This document shows positions 8,571-19,319 of a DNA stretch of 61,768 bases, in pieces. The stretch is from Corynebacterium sp. Lineage in GTDB: Bacteria > Actinomycetota > Actinomycetes > Mycobacteriales > Mycobacteriaceae. The stretch covers positions 32,171 to 93,938 of the forward strand of contig JAUMTX010000006.1 in assembly GCA_030530985.1 (NCBI GenBank), read 5' to 3'. The position numbers and the translations under genes were made by a program. A model generated the notes under the pieces. The model saw nothing but the letters and a program-made list of their open reading frames with translations. It was not told the origin of the DNA and did no database searches. Numbering within the stretch: the first letter of the stretch is position 1; each line of letters opens with the position of its first letter.

Positions 8571-9515
8571 CTAAACCAGGGCTTCTTTGTCAAAACTTTT
8601 TGCGCCCGGGTTTGGGCTACGGCGGCGACCATGTGCATAAAGACAACCGGTAATGCCGACCACTGCACCAGAGAGACCAACGTGGACAGGGACAGTCCAG
8701 GTAGGAACACCGAATCGGTACTGAATAATACCAATGGCGCCCTGAACCACAATCATGGCAATGAGCCAGAAACCAATGCGGCGAGGGTGCTTGCCTACAT
8801 TGACAGTGTAGAGGGCAATAACCAGGCCAATGGTCAGGCCGAGGAAGAGATACATGAAGTGGGCGTGAACATGGGCCATTTCAGCAATATCCACATTGAG
8901 GCGGCCCTGCTGGCCGGCCAAATCATCACCCGCATGCGGACCCGCACCGGTGGTCATTGTGCCGGTGATAAGGACCAAAGCCAGGGCGGCACCTGTCAGT
9001 GCGGCAAGATACTGCAGTGGACGTGGGAAAATCTGCCTAGGCTCCGAGTCATCGGATTCGTCGATACGCACCCACAGGACGGCCGCGAGCCACACCAGAA
9101 TCATGGATGGCAGGAAGTGGGCAGCAACCGCCCACCAGCGCAGATCCAGCAACACTGAGATACCACCAATGACAGCCTGGACGCCAATACCGGCCAACTG
9201 CACCCACGCAAGTACCTTAATATCCTTACGGCGGGCTGCACTGTAGACAGCAATAATGGCCCACACGGCAAAAGCGGCAAGAACGAAGGTGAGGAGGCGG
9301 TTACCAAACTCAATGGCCTGGTGGATGGCAGGGCGGGCACCGGCCACAGGAACCAAGGAATCCTCCTGGCAGTTAGGCCAGGTTGGGCAGCCCAAACCGG
9401 AACCGGTGACGCGCACAACGGAGCCGGTAAAAACAATGAGCGCTTGGGAGATCATGAGCGAACAGGCCGCGCGACGCTGCATGGCCAGAGTGCCCAATTT
9501 ATGAAAGCGAGACAT
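8571..9515 (-). CDS. ctaA: Heme A synthase (COX15/CtaA family)
   Basis: CtaA is a 314-aa multi-helix membrane enzyme that oxidises the C8 methyl of heme O to give heme A. The N-terminal region has the conserved GSGLGCPTWPNCQED segment with the Cys pair, followed by AIHQAIEFGNRLLTF, which contains the conserved His and Glu. A second His-rich repeat follows near AHVHAHFMYLF. Length and helix pattern fit the actinobacterial type. ATG start at 9515. It follows the ABC permease after 77 bp, as in related genera, suggesting a shared or nearby transcript. The basic C-terminus is GRRRSPNPGAKSFDKEALV. Confidence 0.95.
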   Translation of the reverse strand: MSRFHKLGTLAMQRRAACSLMISQALIVFTGSVVRVTGSGLGCPTWPNCQEDSLVPVAGARPAIHQAIEFGNRLLTFVLAAFAVWAIIAVYSAARRKDIKVLAWVQLAGIGVQAVIGGISVLLDLRWWAVAAHFLPSMILVWLAAVLWVRIDESDDSEPRQIFPRPLQYLAALTGAALALVLITGTMTTGAGPHAGDDLAGQQGRLNVDIAEMAHVHAHFMYLFLGLTIGLVIALYTVNVGKHPRRIGFWLIAMIVVQGAIGIIQYRFGVPTWTVPVHVGLSGAVVGITGCLYAHGRRRSPNPGAKSFDKEALV

Positions 9516-9592
9516 AAAAATCCTTGAAATCTTAGGGTTTTATCTGAATGGGAATTAGAGGGTTTAGGTGAAATAGGGAACGGGATGGAGCC

Positions 9593-10351
9593 TTAGGAGG
9601 TGAAGCGGAAGAATCGCACCGCCGCCGCCGAGCCAAAGATGAGCCAAATAATGAGGCTCAGGCACTGGATGGCCGGGAAGGAACCCTGGAAGCCAGAGTA
9701 GAGACCATCCGCCAAGGCCACAGAAGGCACAATATTAAACCACGGGTTAACATCCCCGCCGGAATGGACCAAAGCAAAAGAGGCCACGCCCAGCAGAATG
9801 AACCAGGCCAGGTTAGCCCCGCCCAGAACTAATTCGGAGGAGAGGCTACCACCCATGAGTAGACCCAGGGAGGTGAAGGTCGCCACACCCAGCACCAAAA
9901 TAATGAGGCCAAAGAGCAGCCCACTTGGGCTTGTGTGCCAGCCCAAAATCAGGGCGGTGACCCCAAGCAGGATTGTTTGGATGCTGGCAACAACCAGCAC
10001 CGCAGCAATCTTGCCACCAATAATTGTCCACGGGGGAACACCGGAGGCGCCAATGCGCTTAAGTGCCCCATAGCGGCGGTCAAAGGCCACGGCAATCGCC
10101 TGGCCAGTAAAGCCGGAACTCATGGCCGAAATAGCAAGGCAGAGGGGGAAGACCACCAAAACAGGGTCAAGCCGGTCACCCATACCAAATTTAGTAATGC
10201 CAATGAGCATGGCAAAAGGAATAATAAGAGACAGCAGCTGCTGTTCACCATGGCGCAGGAAGAGCAGGGATTCAATGCGCGCCTGGGCGGCAATCATCCG
10301 GGAAGCAGATGCGCGCTGCGGGTGCGGTGTGAAGGTACCTGGATTAAACAC
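9593..10351 (-). CDS. ABC-2 type exporter permease
   Basis: This 252-aa protein has about six hydrophobic segments and no ATPase motifs, the pattern of ABC-2 family drug or lipid exporter permeases. Its GTG start at 10351 overlaps the TAG stop of the ATPase gene (TAGTG), so the two proteins are translationally coupled and surely form one transporter. The substrate is unknown. The consistent link to ctaA and mptB in Corynebacterium and Mycobacterium (from memory, the Rv1456c-Rv1459c cluster) hints at envelope or respiratory function but does not prove it. Confidence 0.9.
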   Translation of the reverse strand: MFNPGTFTPHPQRASASRMIAAQARIESLLFLRHGEQQLLSLIIPFAMLIGITKFGMGDRLDPVLVVFPLCLAISAMSSGFTGQAIAVAFDRRYGALKRIGASGVPPWTIIGGKIAAVLVVASIQTILLGVTALILGWHTSPSGLLFGLIILVLGVATFTSLGLLMGGSLSSELVLGGANLAWFILLGVASFALVHSGGDVNPWFNIVPSVALADGLYSGFQGSFPAIQCLSLIIWLIFGSAAAVRFFRFTS

Positions 10352-11286
10352 TATGACCTCATTTCCCGACCGGTAATACTAAGGAAGACTTCTTCAAGGC
10401 TGCGATGATCCACCTCAAGATTAGTAATGAGCACATTCATCTGCGCCGCAATCTGGGTAATCTGCGCCACGAGCTGTGGGGTCGCAGCCCCTTCGATGCG
10501 ATAATTCAGTGGACGGACCGCCTGAATCTCCAGGCCTGCGGGCAGTGCAGCTGTGAAGGCGCCCAGATCCAGGGCCTCGCTGGTGCTCAGACGAATGGAA
10601 TGGGAGGTGCCGCTCATCAACGTAGCGGGGGTGCCGTGGGCAACAATGGAGCCGTGATCAATAATGACCACATCATCAGCCAAGGCCTCCGCCTCATCCA
10701 TGAGGTGGGTGGTGAGTACCACAGTGACCCCATCATTCTTGAGAGCCTGAATGAGATCCCAGACGGCAAGGCGGGATTGGGCATCCATGCCGGCGGTAGG
10801 CTCATCCAAGAAAATAAGCTCGGGGCGACCTACCAGGGCGCAGGCCAAGGAGAGGCGCTGCTGCTGGCCGCCGGAGAGACGACGGTAGGAGGTGCGCTTG
10901 TGCTTTTCCAAACCGACGAGCTCCAAAAGCCAGTCCGGATCCAAAGGGTTTTCGCTATATCCGGCAACAAGGCGAATCATTTCGCCCACGCGGATACCCG
11001 GGTAGGCGCCGCCGCCCTGAAGCATGACACCAATACGGCGACGAACCTCATGGGGTTGGGTTGTGGGGTTGAGTCCGAGGACCTCAATATGGCCGCTGCT
11101 TGGCTTCTGGAAACCCTCACACATCTCAATAGTTGTGGTCTTTCCTGCACCATTAGGGCCGAGGAGGGCAAGAATCTGTGCGCGAGGCACCTCAAAGGAG
11201 ATGCCATTAACGGCAGTTTTCTCCCCAAAGTTCTTGACCACCTCATCTAGGCGCAAGGCGATTTCATTCGACAAAAGAAATTCCAA
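10351..11286 (-). CDS. ABC transporter ATP-binding protein
   Basis: This 311-aa ATPase has Walker A LLGPNGAGKTTTIE near residue 38, signature YRRLSGGQQQRLSLA near residue 135, and Walker B LIFLDEPTAGMD near residue 158, followed by the H-loop VVLTTHLMDEAEALADD. The C-terminal third matches the extension common in DrrA-like exporter ATPases. The start is TTG at 11286 or the TTG four codons later (11274), which has GGAA about 5 bases before it. It follows mptB by 41 bp and couples to the permease through a TAGTG overlap. Confidence 0.93.
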   Translation of the reverse strand: MEFLLSNEIALRLDEVVKNFGEKTAVNGISFEVPRAQILALLGPNGAGKTTTIEMCEGFQKPSSGHIEVLGLNPTTQPHEVRRRIGVMLQGGGAYPGIRVGEMIRLVAGYSENPLDPDWLLELVGLEKHKRTSYRRLSGGQQQRLSLACALVGRPELIFLDEPTAGMDAQSRLAVWDLIQALKNDGVTVVLTTHLMDEAEALADDVVIIDHGSIVAHGTPATLMSGTSHSIRLSTSEALDLGAFTAALPAGLEIQAVRPLNYRIEGAATPQLVAQITQIAAQMNVLITNLEVDHRSLEEVFLSITGREMRS

Positions 11287-11327
11287 TCAAACAGCTAAAA
11301 ATATTCACAACTATTGTACTCATGCTT

Positions 11328-13064
11328 TTATGCTTTGCGCGGATTGAAGCGCCTGTATATGTGATCTGCCACAATAGCAAATGCGATGGCGCCAATGACG
11401 CTAAATATATAGGTGCCCATGGTGGGCAGCACCCCAAAGTTGCCACTGCGCGGCAGGGCACTCATCGTCATGAATATTGTGATGGCAATAACCACATTGC
11501 GGGTGAACTGCCTATTGGCCCAGAGCACAAGCGGGATAAAGGCCCAAAGCAAATACCATGGGTGGATAACAGGGAAGAGGATCACTGTTGCTGTCATGGC
11601 CACCGCATAGCCGGGAAAAATACCCAAGGCCCCGGTAAAGCTTGCCCAGAGGAAGCGAATAATGCAGATCACGATAATGCCGTAGCCAAAGAGGCGGGCA
11701 ATAAAAATAGTGGAGGCCGCATGATTACCGGCACCAATCTGCGTCAAAATCACATGGGCCAATTGGCCAAGCTGGGTAATAATGGAGCGCCAACTCACCA
11801 CATCACTGGCGCCACCCTGGACAAAGATCCAACCGAAACCAAGACCGGTACCTAGGCTGACTGCGGAAATGGCAAGCAGGGTCCACACCAAGCAGAATAT
11901 GCCCGCAAGGGCAATGGAGAAGATGGACTGGGCCATGGAATATGGGGCGGAGAGGAAGCTGCCGGCCGATGGGCGGTGGTGGAAGAAGGCGCGGGCCAAA
12001 CCAGTGGCGAAGAAACCCAAAGCCAAGAAGGCCGGAACCTTGACCAATCCACCAATGCTGACAGTAATACAGGCGAGGGCCACCCAGGCCAAACCCTGCA
12101 GCTTTGCCCCGTCCTTATAAGCATCCAAGCCCTTGTAGCACAGCAGGAAACCCAAAAGAACCAGGGCAATCATAATGGAGTCATTATGAATACCGGCCAC
12201 CAAGTGCAGGGAGGTCAAGGGGTTGAGGATGACAAACCAATAGGCTTGGCGCAGATCCATATTGAAACGGCGGGCCAAGGTGGGAATGCAGGCTGCCATG
12301 AGACCCATGGAGGCATAGGAGAGAATGCGGTGCAAGAGGACCGCTGGCACCAGGGCGTCATTAGTAATAATGCTAATGAGGGCGGCAAGGCCAGTGGCCA
12401 CCGGGCCATACGGGGCCGGGGAGTGCGCCCAGGTATTAGGAACGGAGCGCGCCAAGTTATTATCGGCACCCAAAAGATCCACTGGGCCGCCCGAATAGGG
12501 ATCCATATGTTGGGCGGTAATGGAACCCTGCGCCAAGTAGGAATAAATATCCTGGGAAAAGAGCGGGGCGGTAATAGCGAAGGGCAGGGACCAGAGTGCT
12601 GCTACCAAAAGAATCTGCTTAGCGCTCAAGGCATGGCTAAAGCGCTCCTGCAAACCAGGAATCTTCAGGCCCACATAGGGGGCCAACCCAACCCAGGCGA
12701 GAAGCATGAGGGCGGCACCCATCATCACACCCACACTGGCCACATCCGGGTTGCGGGCCAAGTAGGCCCCATAGCCAAGGCCAAAGGGGAAACTGGAATA
12801 AGGGTTATTCAATACGGGAAGGGCGCCGGCGCCAATGCCACATATAGATAAGGTGAGGGAACCGACCAAACCCAACCATATAAAGAAAGGAATATTGCGG
12901 CGGGCCTGGGCAGAAGTGGACTCACTGCATGGGGCGTGGGGGAGATATTCCTCCTCCACATGCAGCAGGGCTGAACGGGAGCCGGCCGTACCCACACGCG
13001 GAAAATCAGCGCGCAGGGGGCGGTACCACTTCTTCAAAGAAAACACACAAGAATAGTACCGCAA
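11328..13064 (-). CDS. mptB: Alpha-(1->6)-mannopyranosyltransferase MptB-like (GT-C fold)
   Basis: This 578-aa polytopic membrane protein has more than ten hydrophobic segments and an early acidic loop (SQDIYSYLAQGSITAQHMDPY) typical of GT-C glycosyltransferases that use polyprenyl-phosphate mannose. MptB extends the alpha-1,6-mannan backbone of lipomannan in corynebacteria. The assignment rests on the family pattern and on the conserved position next to the ABC/ctaA block and divergent from sufR. The start is doubtful: TTG at 13064 lies 9 bases after a TAATTT hexamer. The first 55 or so residues before the first helix are variable, so an internal start is possible. Confidence 0.85.
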   Translation of the reverse strand: MRYYSCVFSLKKWYRPLRADFPRVGTAGSRSALLHVEEEYLPHAPCSESTSAQARRNIPFFIWLGLVGSLTLSICGIGAGALPVLNNPYSSFPFGLGYGAYLARNPDVASVGVMMGAALMLLAWVGLAPYVGLKIPGLQERFSHALSAKQILLVAALWSLPFAITAPLFSQDIYSYLAQGSITAQHMDPYSGGPVDLLGADNNLARSVPNTWAHSPAPYGPVATGLAALISIITNDALVPAVLLHRILSYASMGLMAACIPTLARRFNMDLRQAYWFVILNPLTSLHLVAGIHNDSIMIALVLLGFLLCYKGLDAYKDGAKLQGLAWVALACITVSIGGLVKVPAFLALGFFATGLARAFFHHRPSAGSFLSAPYSMAQSIFSIALAGIFCLVWTLLAISAVSLGTGLGFGWIFVQGGASDVVSWRSIITQLGQLAHVILTQIGAGNHAASTIFIARLFGYGIIVICIIRFLWASFTGALGIFPGYAVAMTATVILFPVIHPWYLLWAFIPLVLWANRQFTRNVVIAITIFMTMSALPRSGNFGVLPTMGTYIFSVIGAIAFAIVADHIYRRFNPRKA

Positions 13065-13227
13065 TTGGCACCAAAATTAGCACGAACACTGGGGCTGCGC
13101 GCCGTGGGGTGGATGGGGCGTCGCCAAGCATGCTGCCATTCGGCAGCCTGAAATAAGCGACTTGTAAAAGGCGCCTGGAAAAAATTGTATTCCCCGTGTG
13201 AGGAGAGTAGGATTAGCCAATGAAATA

Positions 13228-13246
13228 CTTAGGTGAATGACCTAAG
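13228..13246. promoter_or_regulatory. Perfect palindrome CTTAGGT-N5-ACCTAAG
   Basis: Two perfect 7-bp arms are separated by GAATG. The arms resemble half-sites of the DtxR iron box (TTAGGT...ACCTAA), but the spacer is two bases shorter than the 19-bp DtxR consensus. It lies about 190 bp before sufR and 165 bp before mptB. It could be a binding site for an unknown dimeric regulator. The identity is open. Confidence 0.45.
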
Positions 13247-13378
13247 CACACCGCATAGGCGGTTTTGCTATAAATTTCGGCGGATTTTTCGGCTGAATTT
13301 ATAGGCCGTGCACCAGCCGGGAATTATGGGGATCCGTGCGCGCGGCGGGTGATTATTGCAATCTTTGCCGGATTTAAG

Positions 13379-13399
13379 TAACATAAATGTTGTTAAATT
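13379..13399 (+). promoter_or_regulatory. sufR promoter with candidate SufR operator
   Basis: TAAC-N6-GTTG (13379-13392) matches 7 of 8 defined bases of the CAAC-N6-GTTG operator described for cyanobacterial SufR. It ends immediately before a TAAATT -10 hexamer (13394-13399), the right place for a repressor. Transcription would start near 13406, leaving a 28-base leader to the sufR ATG. Confidence 0.5.
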
Positions 13400-13433
13400 C
13401 ATTCTCACCCAAACTAGAAGAGGACTGCGGCTA

Positions 13434-14093
13434 ATGAGCTCACAGCCGGTGGATACGCGCACTGAGGTGCTCGAATTCCTGTTTAAAAACAGCCCGGCTT
13501 TGGTGACTGATATGTGTGATCATTTGCACATGACAGCCCCGGGAGTTCGTCGCCATCTTGATAATCTTTTAGAATACGGCCTCATTGAGGAATGCGAAGC
13601 AAAGGAAAAGGAAGGCCGAAGACGTCGCGGACGCCCCGCAAAGGCATACCAGCTCAGCCCAAAGGGGCGCGATTCTTTTGGCCACAATTATGATTCCCTT
13701 GCAGCATTGGCTCTAAGAGAAGTCTTGGAAATTGGTGGTGAAGAAGCCCTGGATCACTTCGCCCAGAAGCGTATAGCAGCAATAATCGGTGACCTTGAGT
13801 TAGATGGCAAAGATGCCGAAGAAGCCGTACGTGTCCTGGTGCAACGCCTCAACCAAAACGGATATTCCGGTGAGGTTCGGGCGGAAGATGATTCGGTGCA
13901 GATTTGCCAATACCATTGCCCAATCAAATCCGTCGCAGCAGAATTCCCGCAGCTTTGTGCAGCGGAGCACCGTGCGATGAGTGAGGCCCTTCATAGCAGT
14001 ATTGAGATTAAGTCCTCTATTGTTGGTGGCGAGAGTGTTTGCTTGACCACAATCCCCATTCGCGAGATAAACCAAGGCCAGAAATCCCTGTAA
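13434..14093 (+). CDS. sufR: SufR, Fe-S cluster-binding repressor of the suf operon
   Basis: SufR is a 219-aa regulator with an N-terminal winged HTH (residues about 15-60, containing LHMTAPGVRRHLDNLLEYGL) and a basic wing (GRRRRGRPAKAYQL). The C-terminal domain has the ligand pattern CQYHCPIK...LCAAEH, with Cys near residues 158, 162 and 175, typical of SufR Fe-S binding. Start chosen at ATG 13434, after AGAGGA about 9 bases upstream. An earlier in-frame TTG or GTG would run through the promoter. It heads sufR-B-D-C-S-U-T and is expected to repress the operon when it carries a cluster. Confidence 0.93.
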   Translation: MSSQPVDTRTEVLEFLFKNSPALVTDMCDHLHMTAPGVRRHLDNLLEYGLIEECEAKEKEGRRRRGRPAKAYQLSPKGRDSFGHNYDSLAALALREVLEIGGEEALDHFAQKRIAAIIGDLELDGKDAEEAVRVLVQRLNQNGYSGEVRAEDDSVQICQYHCPIKSVAAEFPQLCAAEHRAMSEALHSSIEIKSSIVGGESVCLTTIPIREINQGQKSL

Positions 14094-14215
14094 AAGCCAC
14101 GGGCCGCATAATTCATGCTGATTTTTATTGAGTGCACGAGTTGTGGGCCTAATGCTTATGGTTTTGGTTGGTAGAGCTCGGTTGAGTACGAGAGTTTTTA
14201 GGAAAGGAGCGGTTC

Positions 14216-15658
14216 ATGAATCAGTCCGGTGTAACCACACCTGATGCGCCGCGTACAGATGAAGAAATTATTGAGTCAATTGGTGCCTACAATTATGGTT
14301 GGCATGACTCTGATGAAGCAGGCGCCTCCGCAAGGCGTGGCCTGAATGAAGAGGTCGTCGCAGATATTTCGGCTAAGAAGTCTGAGCCAGAATGGATGCG
14401 TGAGAACCGCCTCAAGGCACTGAAGATTTTTGAAAAGAAGCCAATGCCTACCTGGGGTGCGGATCTTTCCGATATTGACTTCGATAATATTAAGTACTTC
14501 GTGCGAAGCACTGAAAAGCAGGCCGCTAGCTGGGAAGAGCTCCCAGAGGATATTAAGAATACCTATGATCGTCTTGGTATCCCAGAGGCCGAAAAGCAGC
14601 GTCTCGTTGCCGGTGTTGCCGCCCAGTATGAGTCTGAGGTTGTGTACCACCAGATTCGTGAAGACCTTGAAGCCCAGGGTGTTATCTTCTTGGACACCGA
14701 TACGGCTTTGAAGGAGCATCCTGATCTTTTCCGCGAGTACTTTGGCACCGTCATTCCTGCCGGTGATAATAAGTTCTCCGCACTGAATACTGCAGTATGG
14801 TCCGGCGGTTCCTTCATTTATGTGCCTAAGGGTGTCCATGTGGATATCCCACTCCAGGCCTACTTCCGTATTAATACTGAGAATATGGGTCAGTTTGAGC
14901 GCACCTTGATCATTGTGGATGAGGATGCCTATGTCCACTATGTTGAGGGCTGTACTGCACCTATCTATAAGTCTGATTCTCTTCACTCCGCTGTGGTGGA
15001 AATTATTGTGAAGAAGGGTGGCCGCTGCCGCTATACCACCATTCAGAACTGGTCCAATAATGTCTACAACCTGGTTACCAAGCGCACCAAGTGCGAAGAG
15101 GGTGCAACCATGGAGTGGATTGACGGCAATATTGGTTCCAAGGTGACCATGAAGTATCCAGCAGTGTGGATGACCGGCCCATATGCCAAGGGTGAGGTTC
15201 TTTCTGTTGCTTTCGCTGGTGAAGGCCAGTTCCAGGATACCGGTGCCAAGATGGTGCACATGGCCCCACATACCTCTTCGAATATTGTGTCCAAGTCTGT
15301 TGCCCGTGGTGGTGGCCGTGCCGCCTACCGTGGTTTGGTTCAGATTAATAAGGACGCCCATCACTCCACCTCCAATGTTGAGTGTGATGCGCTGCTCGTG
15401 GATGATATTTCCCGCTCCGATACCTATCCATATAATGACATCCGTAATGACCATGTTTCCCTTGGTCATGAGGCTACTGTCTCCCAGGTGTCTGAGGATC
15501 AGCTCTTCTACCTTATGAGCCGTGGTATTGCCGAGGATGAGGCTATGGCCATGATTGTTCGTGGCTTTGTTGAGCCTATTGCCAAGGAGCTCCCAATGGA
15601 ATATGCCCTGGAGCTTAACCGTCTAATCGAGCTGCAAATGGAAGGTTCTGTCGGCTAA
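14216..15658 (+). CDS. sufB: SufB, Fe-S cluster scaffold subunit
   Basis: SufB is 480 aa and forms the SufBC2D scaffold on which Fe-S clusters are built with sulfur from SufS/SufU. The family core is present: [33 protein letters not shown] with the conserved Cys, and the C-terminal [20 protein letters not shown]. The protein is continuous and carries no intein, unlike the M. tuberculosis homologue. ATG at 14216 has GGAAAGGAG about 7 bases upstream. The 122-bp gap after sufR could carry a secondary promoter. The stop TAA overlaps the sufD ATG by one base. Confidence 0.98.
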   Translation: MNQSGVTTPDAPRTDEEIIESIGAYNYGWHDSDEAGASARRGLNEEVVADISAKKSEPEWMRENRLKALKIFEKKPMPTWGADLSDIDFDNIKYFVRSTEKQAASWEELPEDIKNTYDRLGIPEAEKQRLVAGVAAQYESEVVYHQIREDLEAQGVIFLDTDTALKEHPDLFREYFGTVIPAGDNKFSALNTAVWSGGSFIYVPKGVHVDIPLQAYFRINTENMGQFERTLIIVDEDAYVHYVEGCTAPIYKSDSLHSAVVEIIVKKGGRCRYTTIQNWSNNVYNLVTKRTKCEEGATMEWIDGNIGSKVTMKYPAVWMTGPYAKGEVLSVAFAGEGQFQDTGAKMVHMAPHTSSNIVSKSVARGGGRAAYRGLVQINKDAHHSTSNVECDALLVDDISRSDTYPYNDIRNDHVSLGHEATVSQVSEDQLFYLMSRGIAEDEAMAMIVRGFVEPIAKELPMEYALELNRLIELQMEGSVG

Positions 15659-16812
15659 TGACTACTGTAAAGAACGCAACCTACCACAATAATAAGGGCG
15701 ATCTTTTTGCTTCCTTCGACGTGGCAGACTTTGAGGTTCCTGCCGGTCGCGATGAGGTCTGGCGCTTTGTCCCATTGCGTCGCCTGCGTGGCCTGCACGA
15801 TGGTAGCTTCAAGCCTGCCGACGCCATGGACATTTCCGTCTCTACCCCTGAGGGCGTGCGCGTTTCCACTGTTGAGCCTTCCGACGAACGCCTTCGCGTG
15901 GCCGGCGGTGCCGTGGACCGTGTTGGTGCCCAGGTGTGGAGCAGTGCCCATGAGGCAACCCTGGTCCAGATTTCCGGTGATGTGAAGGAGCCAGTGACAA
16001 TTACTGTTACTGGTCGTGGCTTGGATGTCACCACCTTCGGCATTATTGCCATTGAGCTGGCCCCACTGGCCACCGCCACTGTGCATGTGCACTATGTGGG
16101 TTCCGGTACCCATGCTGATGTGACCACTGTCAATATTGCTGATGGTGCACAGCTGACCATGATTAGCCACGAGGATTGGGCTGATGATGCGGTTCACTTG
16201 GGTTCCACCAAGGCTGTGCTGGCCAAGGATGCTGTATTGCGCCATAATGCTGCCTGCTTCGGCGGCGAGCTGGTTCGCCTTGTGCCTTCCGTTAAGTTCA
16301 CCGCCCCTGGTGGCGATGCTGAGATGCTCGGCGTCTACTTTGCTGATGACGGCCAGTTCTTCGAGCAGCGTCTTCTTGTTGACCATGCTGTGCCAAACTG
16401 CCGCTCCAATGTTTTGTACAAGGGTGCGCTGCAGGCCAAGCCTGAGTCCGAGCTGCCTGAGGCCCGTACCGCGTGGGTGGGCGATGTTCTCATCCGTGCC
16501 GGCGCCCAGGGTACTGATACCTATGAGGCCAACCGTAACCTGGTGTTGACCGAAGGTGCCCGTGCCGATGCCGTACCTAACCTTGAAATTGAGACCGGTA
16601 ATATTGTTGGCGCTGGTCACGCCGCCACTGTTGGGCGTTTTGATGACGACCAACTCTTCTACCTTCGCTCCCGTGGTATCCCAGAGTCTGAGGCCCGCCG
16701 CCTGATTGTGCGCGGTTTCTTCTCCGAGGTTATCGGGCGAATCCCTGTAGCTGAGGTTCGTGAGGAACTCGAGGCACGTATCACTGAAGAACTCAAAAAC
16801 ACCCAACTCTAA
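15658..16812 (+). CDS. sufD: SufD, Fe-S cluster scaffold subunit
   Basis: SufD is 384 aa, a paralogue of SufB that completes the SufBCD complex and is needed for iron acquisition into the scaffold. The C-terminal GAGHAATVGRFDDDQLFYLRSRGIPESEARRLIVRGF (read as two short stretches) is the shared SufB/SufD motif. The ATG overlaps the SufB stop as TAATG, so translation is coupled. SufC follows after 12 bp with AAAGGAA as its binding site. Confidence 0.97.
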   Translation: MTTVKNATYHNNKGDLFASFDVADFEVPAGRDEVWRFVPLRRLRGLHDGSFKPADAMDISVSTPEGVRVSTVEPSDERLRVAGGAVDRVGAQVWSSAHEATLVQISGDVKEPVTITVTGRGLDVTTFGIIAIELAPLATATVHVHYVGSGTHADVTTVNIADGAQLTMISHEDWADDAVHLGSTKAVLAKDAVLRHNAACFGGELVRLVPSVKFTAPGGDAEMLGVYFADDGQFFEQRLLVDHAVPNCRSNVLYKGALQAKPESELPEARTAWVGDVLIRAGAQGTDTYEANRNLVLTEGARADAVPNLEIETGNIVGAGHAATVGRFDDDQLFYLRSRGIPESEARRLIVRGFFSEVIGRIPVAEVREELEARITEELKNTQL

Positions 16813-16824
16813 AGGAATCACGCG

Positions 16825-17586
16825 ATGAGCACTCTTGAAATTCGTAACCTACACGCAGTAGTCCGCCCAACTGAGGATAATGAAGAGCCAAAGGAGATCC
16901 TCAAGGGCGTTAACCTGACCATTAAGTCCGGTGAAACCCACGCCATTATGGGTCCTAATGGTTCCGGCAAGTCCACCCTGTCCTATACCATTGCTGGCCA
17001 CCCAAAGTATGAAGTAACCGAGGGTGAGGTTCTGCTTGATGGTGTGAACCTTCTTGACCTTGAGGTTGATGAGCGCGCCCGCGCTGGTCTCTTCCTGGCT
17101 ATGCAGTACCCAGTTGAGGTTCCTGGTGTTTCCATGGCTAACTTCCTGCGTTCTGCTGCTACCGCTGTTCGCGGCGAGGCCCCTAAGCTCCGCGAATGGG
17201 TCGGCGAGGTCCGTGAGGCCATGGATGAGCTTTCCATTGACAAGGCTTTCTCTGAGCGTTCTGTCAATATGGGCTTCTCCGGTGGTGAGAAGAAGCGCCA
17301 TGAGGTTCTCCAGCTTGGTCTGCTCAAGCCAAAGTTTGCTGTTTTGGATGAGACTGACTCCGGCCTGGACGTTGACGCCCTGCGCATTGTTTCCGAGGGC
17401 ATCAATAAGTATAAGGAGCGCGAGAATGGTGGCATCCTCATGATCACCCACTATAAGCGCATCCTGAACTATGTTCGCCCAGACCATGTTCACGTGTTTG
17501 CTAATGGTCAGATTGTGACCTCCGGCGGCCCTGAGCTTGCCGACGAACTCGAAGAGCACGGCTACGATAAGTTCATTAAGGCCTAA
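16825..17586 (+). CDS. sufC: SufC, ATPase of the Fe-S scaffold
   Basis: SufC is a 253-aa soluble ABC-type ATPase that drives conformational change in SufBCD; it is not a transporter. Walker A IMGPNGSGKSTLSY lies near residue 40. The SufC-specific signature is FSGGEKKRHEVLQL near residue 150, and Walker B with D-loop is AVLDETDSGLDVDAL, including the family's ETDSGLD. The H-loop ITHYKRIL follows. Length is normal. It lies between sufD and sufS with short gaps. Confidence 0.98.
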   Translation: MSTLEIRNLHAVVRPTEDNEEPKEILKGVNLTIKSGETHAIMGPNGSGKSTLSYTIAGHPKYEVTEGEVLLDGVNLLDLEVDERARAGLFLAMQYPVEVPGVSMANFLRSAATAVRGEAPKLREWVGEVREAMDELSIDKAFSERSVNMGFSGGEKKRHEVLQLGLLKPKFAVLDETDSGLDVDALRIVSEGINKYKERENGGILMITHYKRILNYVRPDHVHVFANGQIVTSGGPELADELEEHGYDKFIKA

Positions 17587-18843
<1,257 letters not shown>

Positions 18844-19284
18844 ATGAATTTGGAGTCCATGTATCAAGAGGTCATTCTCGACCACTATAAAAACCCACAT
18901 TTTGCGGGTTTGAGGGATCCTTTTGATACCGAGGTCTACCATGTCAACACATCCTGTGGTGATGAGTTGACCCTACGTGTCCTGCTTGATGGTGACACCA
19001 TTAAGGATATTTCCTACCAGGCGCAGGGCTGCTCCATTTCTCAGGCCTCCACCTCCGTTATGGCGGAGGAGCTTGTTGGCAAGCCTATCGACGAAGCCAT
19101 GGATCGCCTCGCCGATTTTGAAAAAATGGTGACTAGTCGCGGCACCTATGAGGGTGACGCTGAGAAGATTGGTGATGGCATTGCCTTTGGCGGTGTCTCC
19201 CGCTATCCGGCCCGCGTTAAGTGTGCTTTGCTCGGCTGGAAGGCTGTGCAGGCCGCCGTCGATGAAGCACTAGAGTCCCGATAA
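18844..19284 (+). CDS. sufU: SufU, zinc-dependent sulfurtransferase
   Basis: SufU is a 146-aa IscU-like protein that in Gram-positives accepts persulfide from SufS rather than acting as the main scaffold. Three conserved Cys are present: SCGDELTL near residue 37, QGCSISQAS near residue 63 and VKCALLGWKA near residue 126, along with the Asp after the first Cys. ATG follows the sufS TAA with no gap, so translation must be coupled. SufT follows after 35 bp with a GAGGAGGC-like site. Confidence 0.96.
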   Translation: MNLESMYQEVILDHYKNPHFAGLRDPFDTEVYHVNTSCGDELTLRVLLDGDTIKDISYQAQGCSISQASTSVMAEELVGKPIDEAMDRLADFEKMVTSRGTYEGDAEKIGDGIAFGGVSRYPARVKCALLGWKAVQAAVDEALESR

Positions 19285-19319
19285 TACTAAGATTTTTTTC
19301 TACGCTTTGAGGAGGCGAG

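Larger units (their letters stand above)
13065..13433. other. Intergenic region between mptB and sufR
   Basis: This 370-bp divergent region contains no gene. It holds a small GCTGCC/GGCAGC hairpin (13132-13147), a perfect CTTAGGT palindrome (13228-13246) and the sufR promoter with its candidate SufR operator (13379-13399). The spacing leaves room for two independent promoters. Confidence 0.7.

Noticed and set aside
14216..15658. Intein in SufB, as in M. tuberculosis
   Set aside because: The protein has normal length (480 aa) and the core motifs are uninterrupted.
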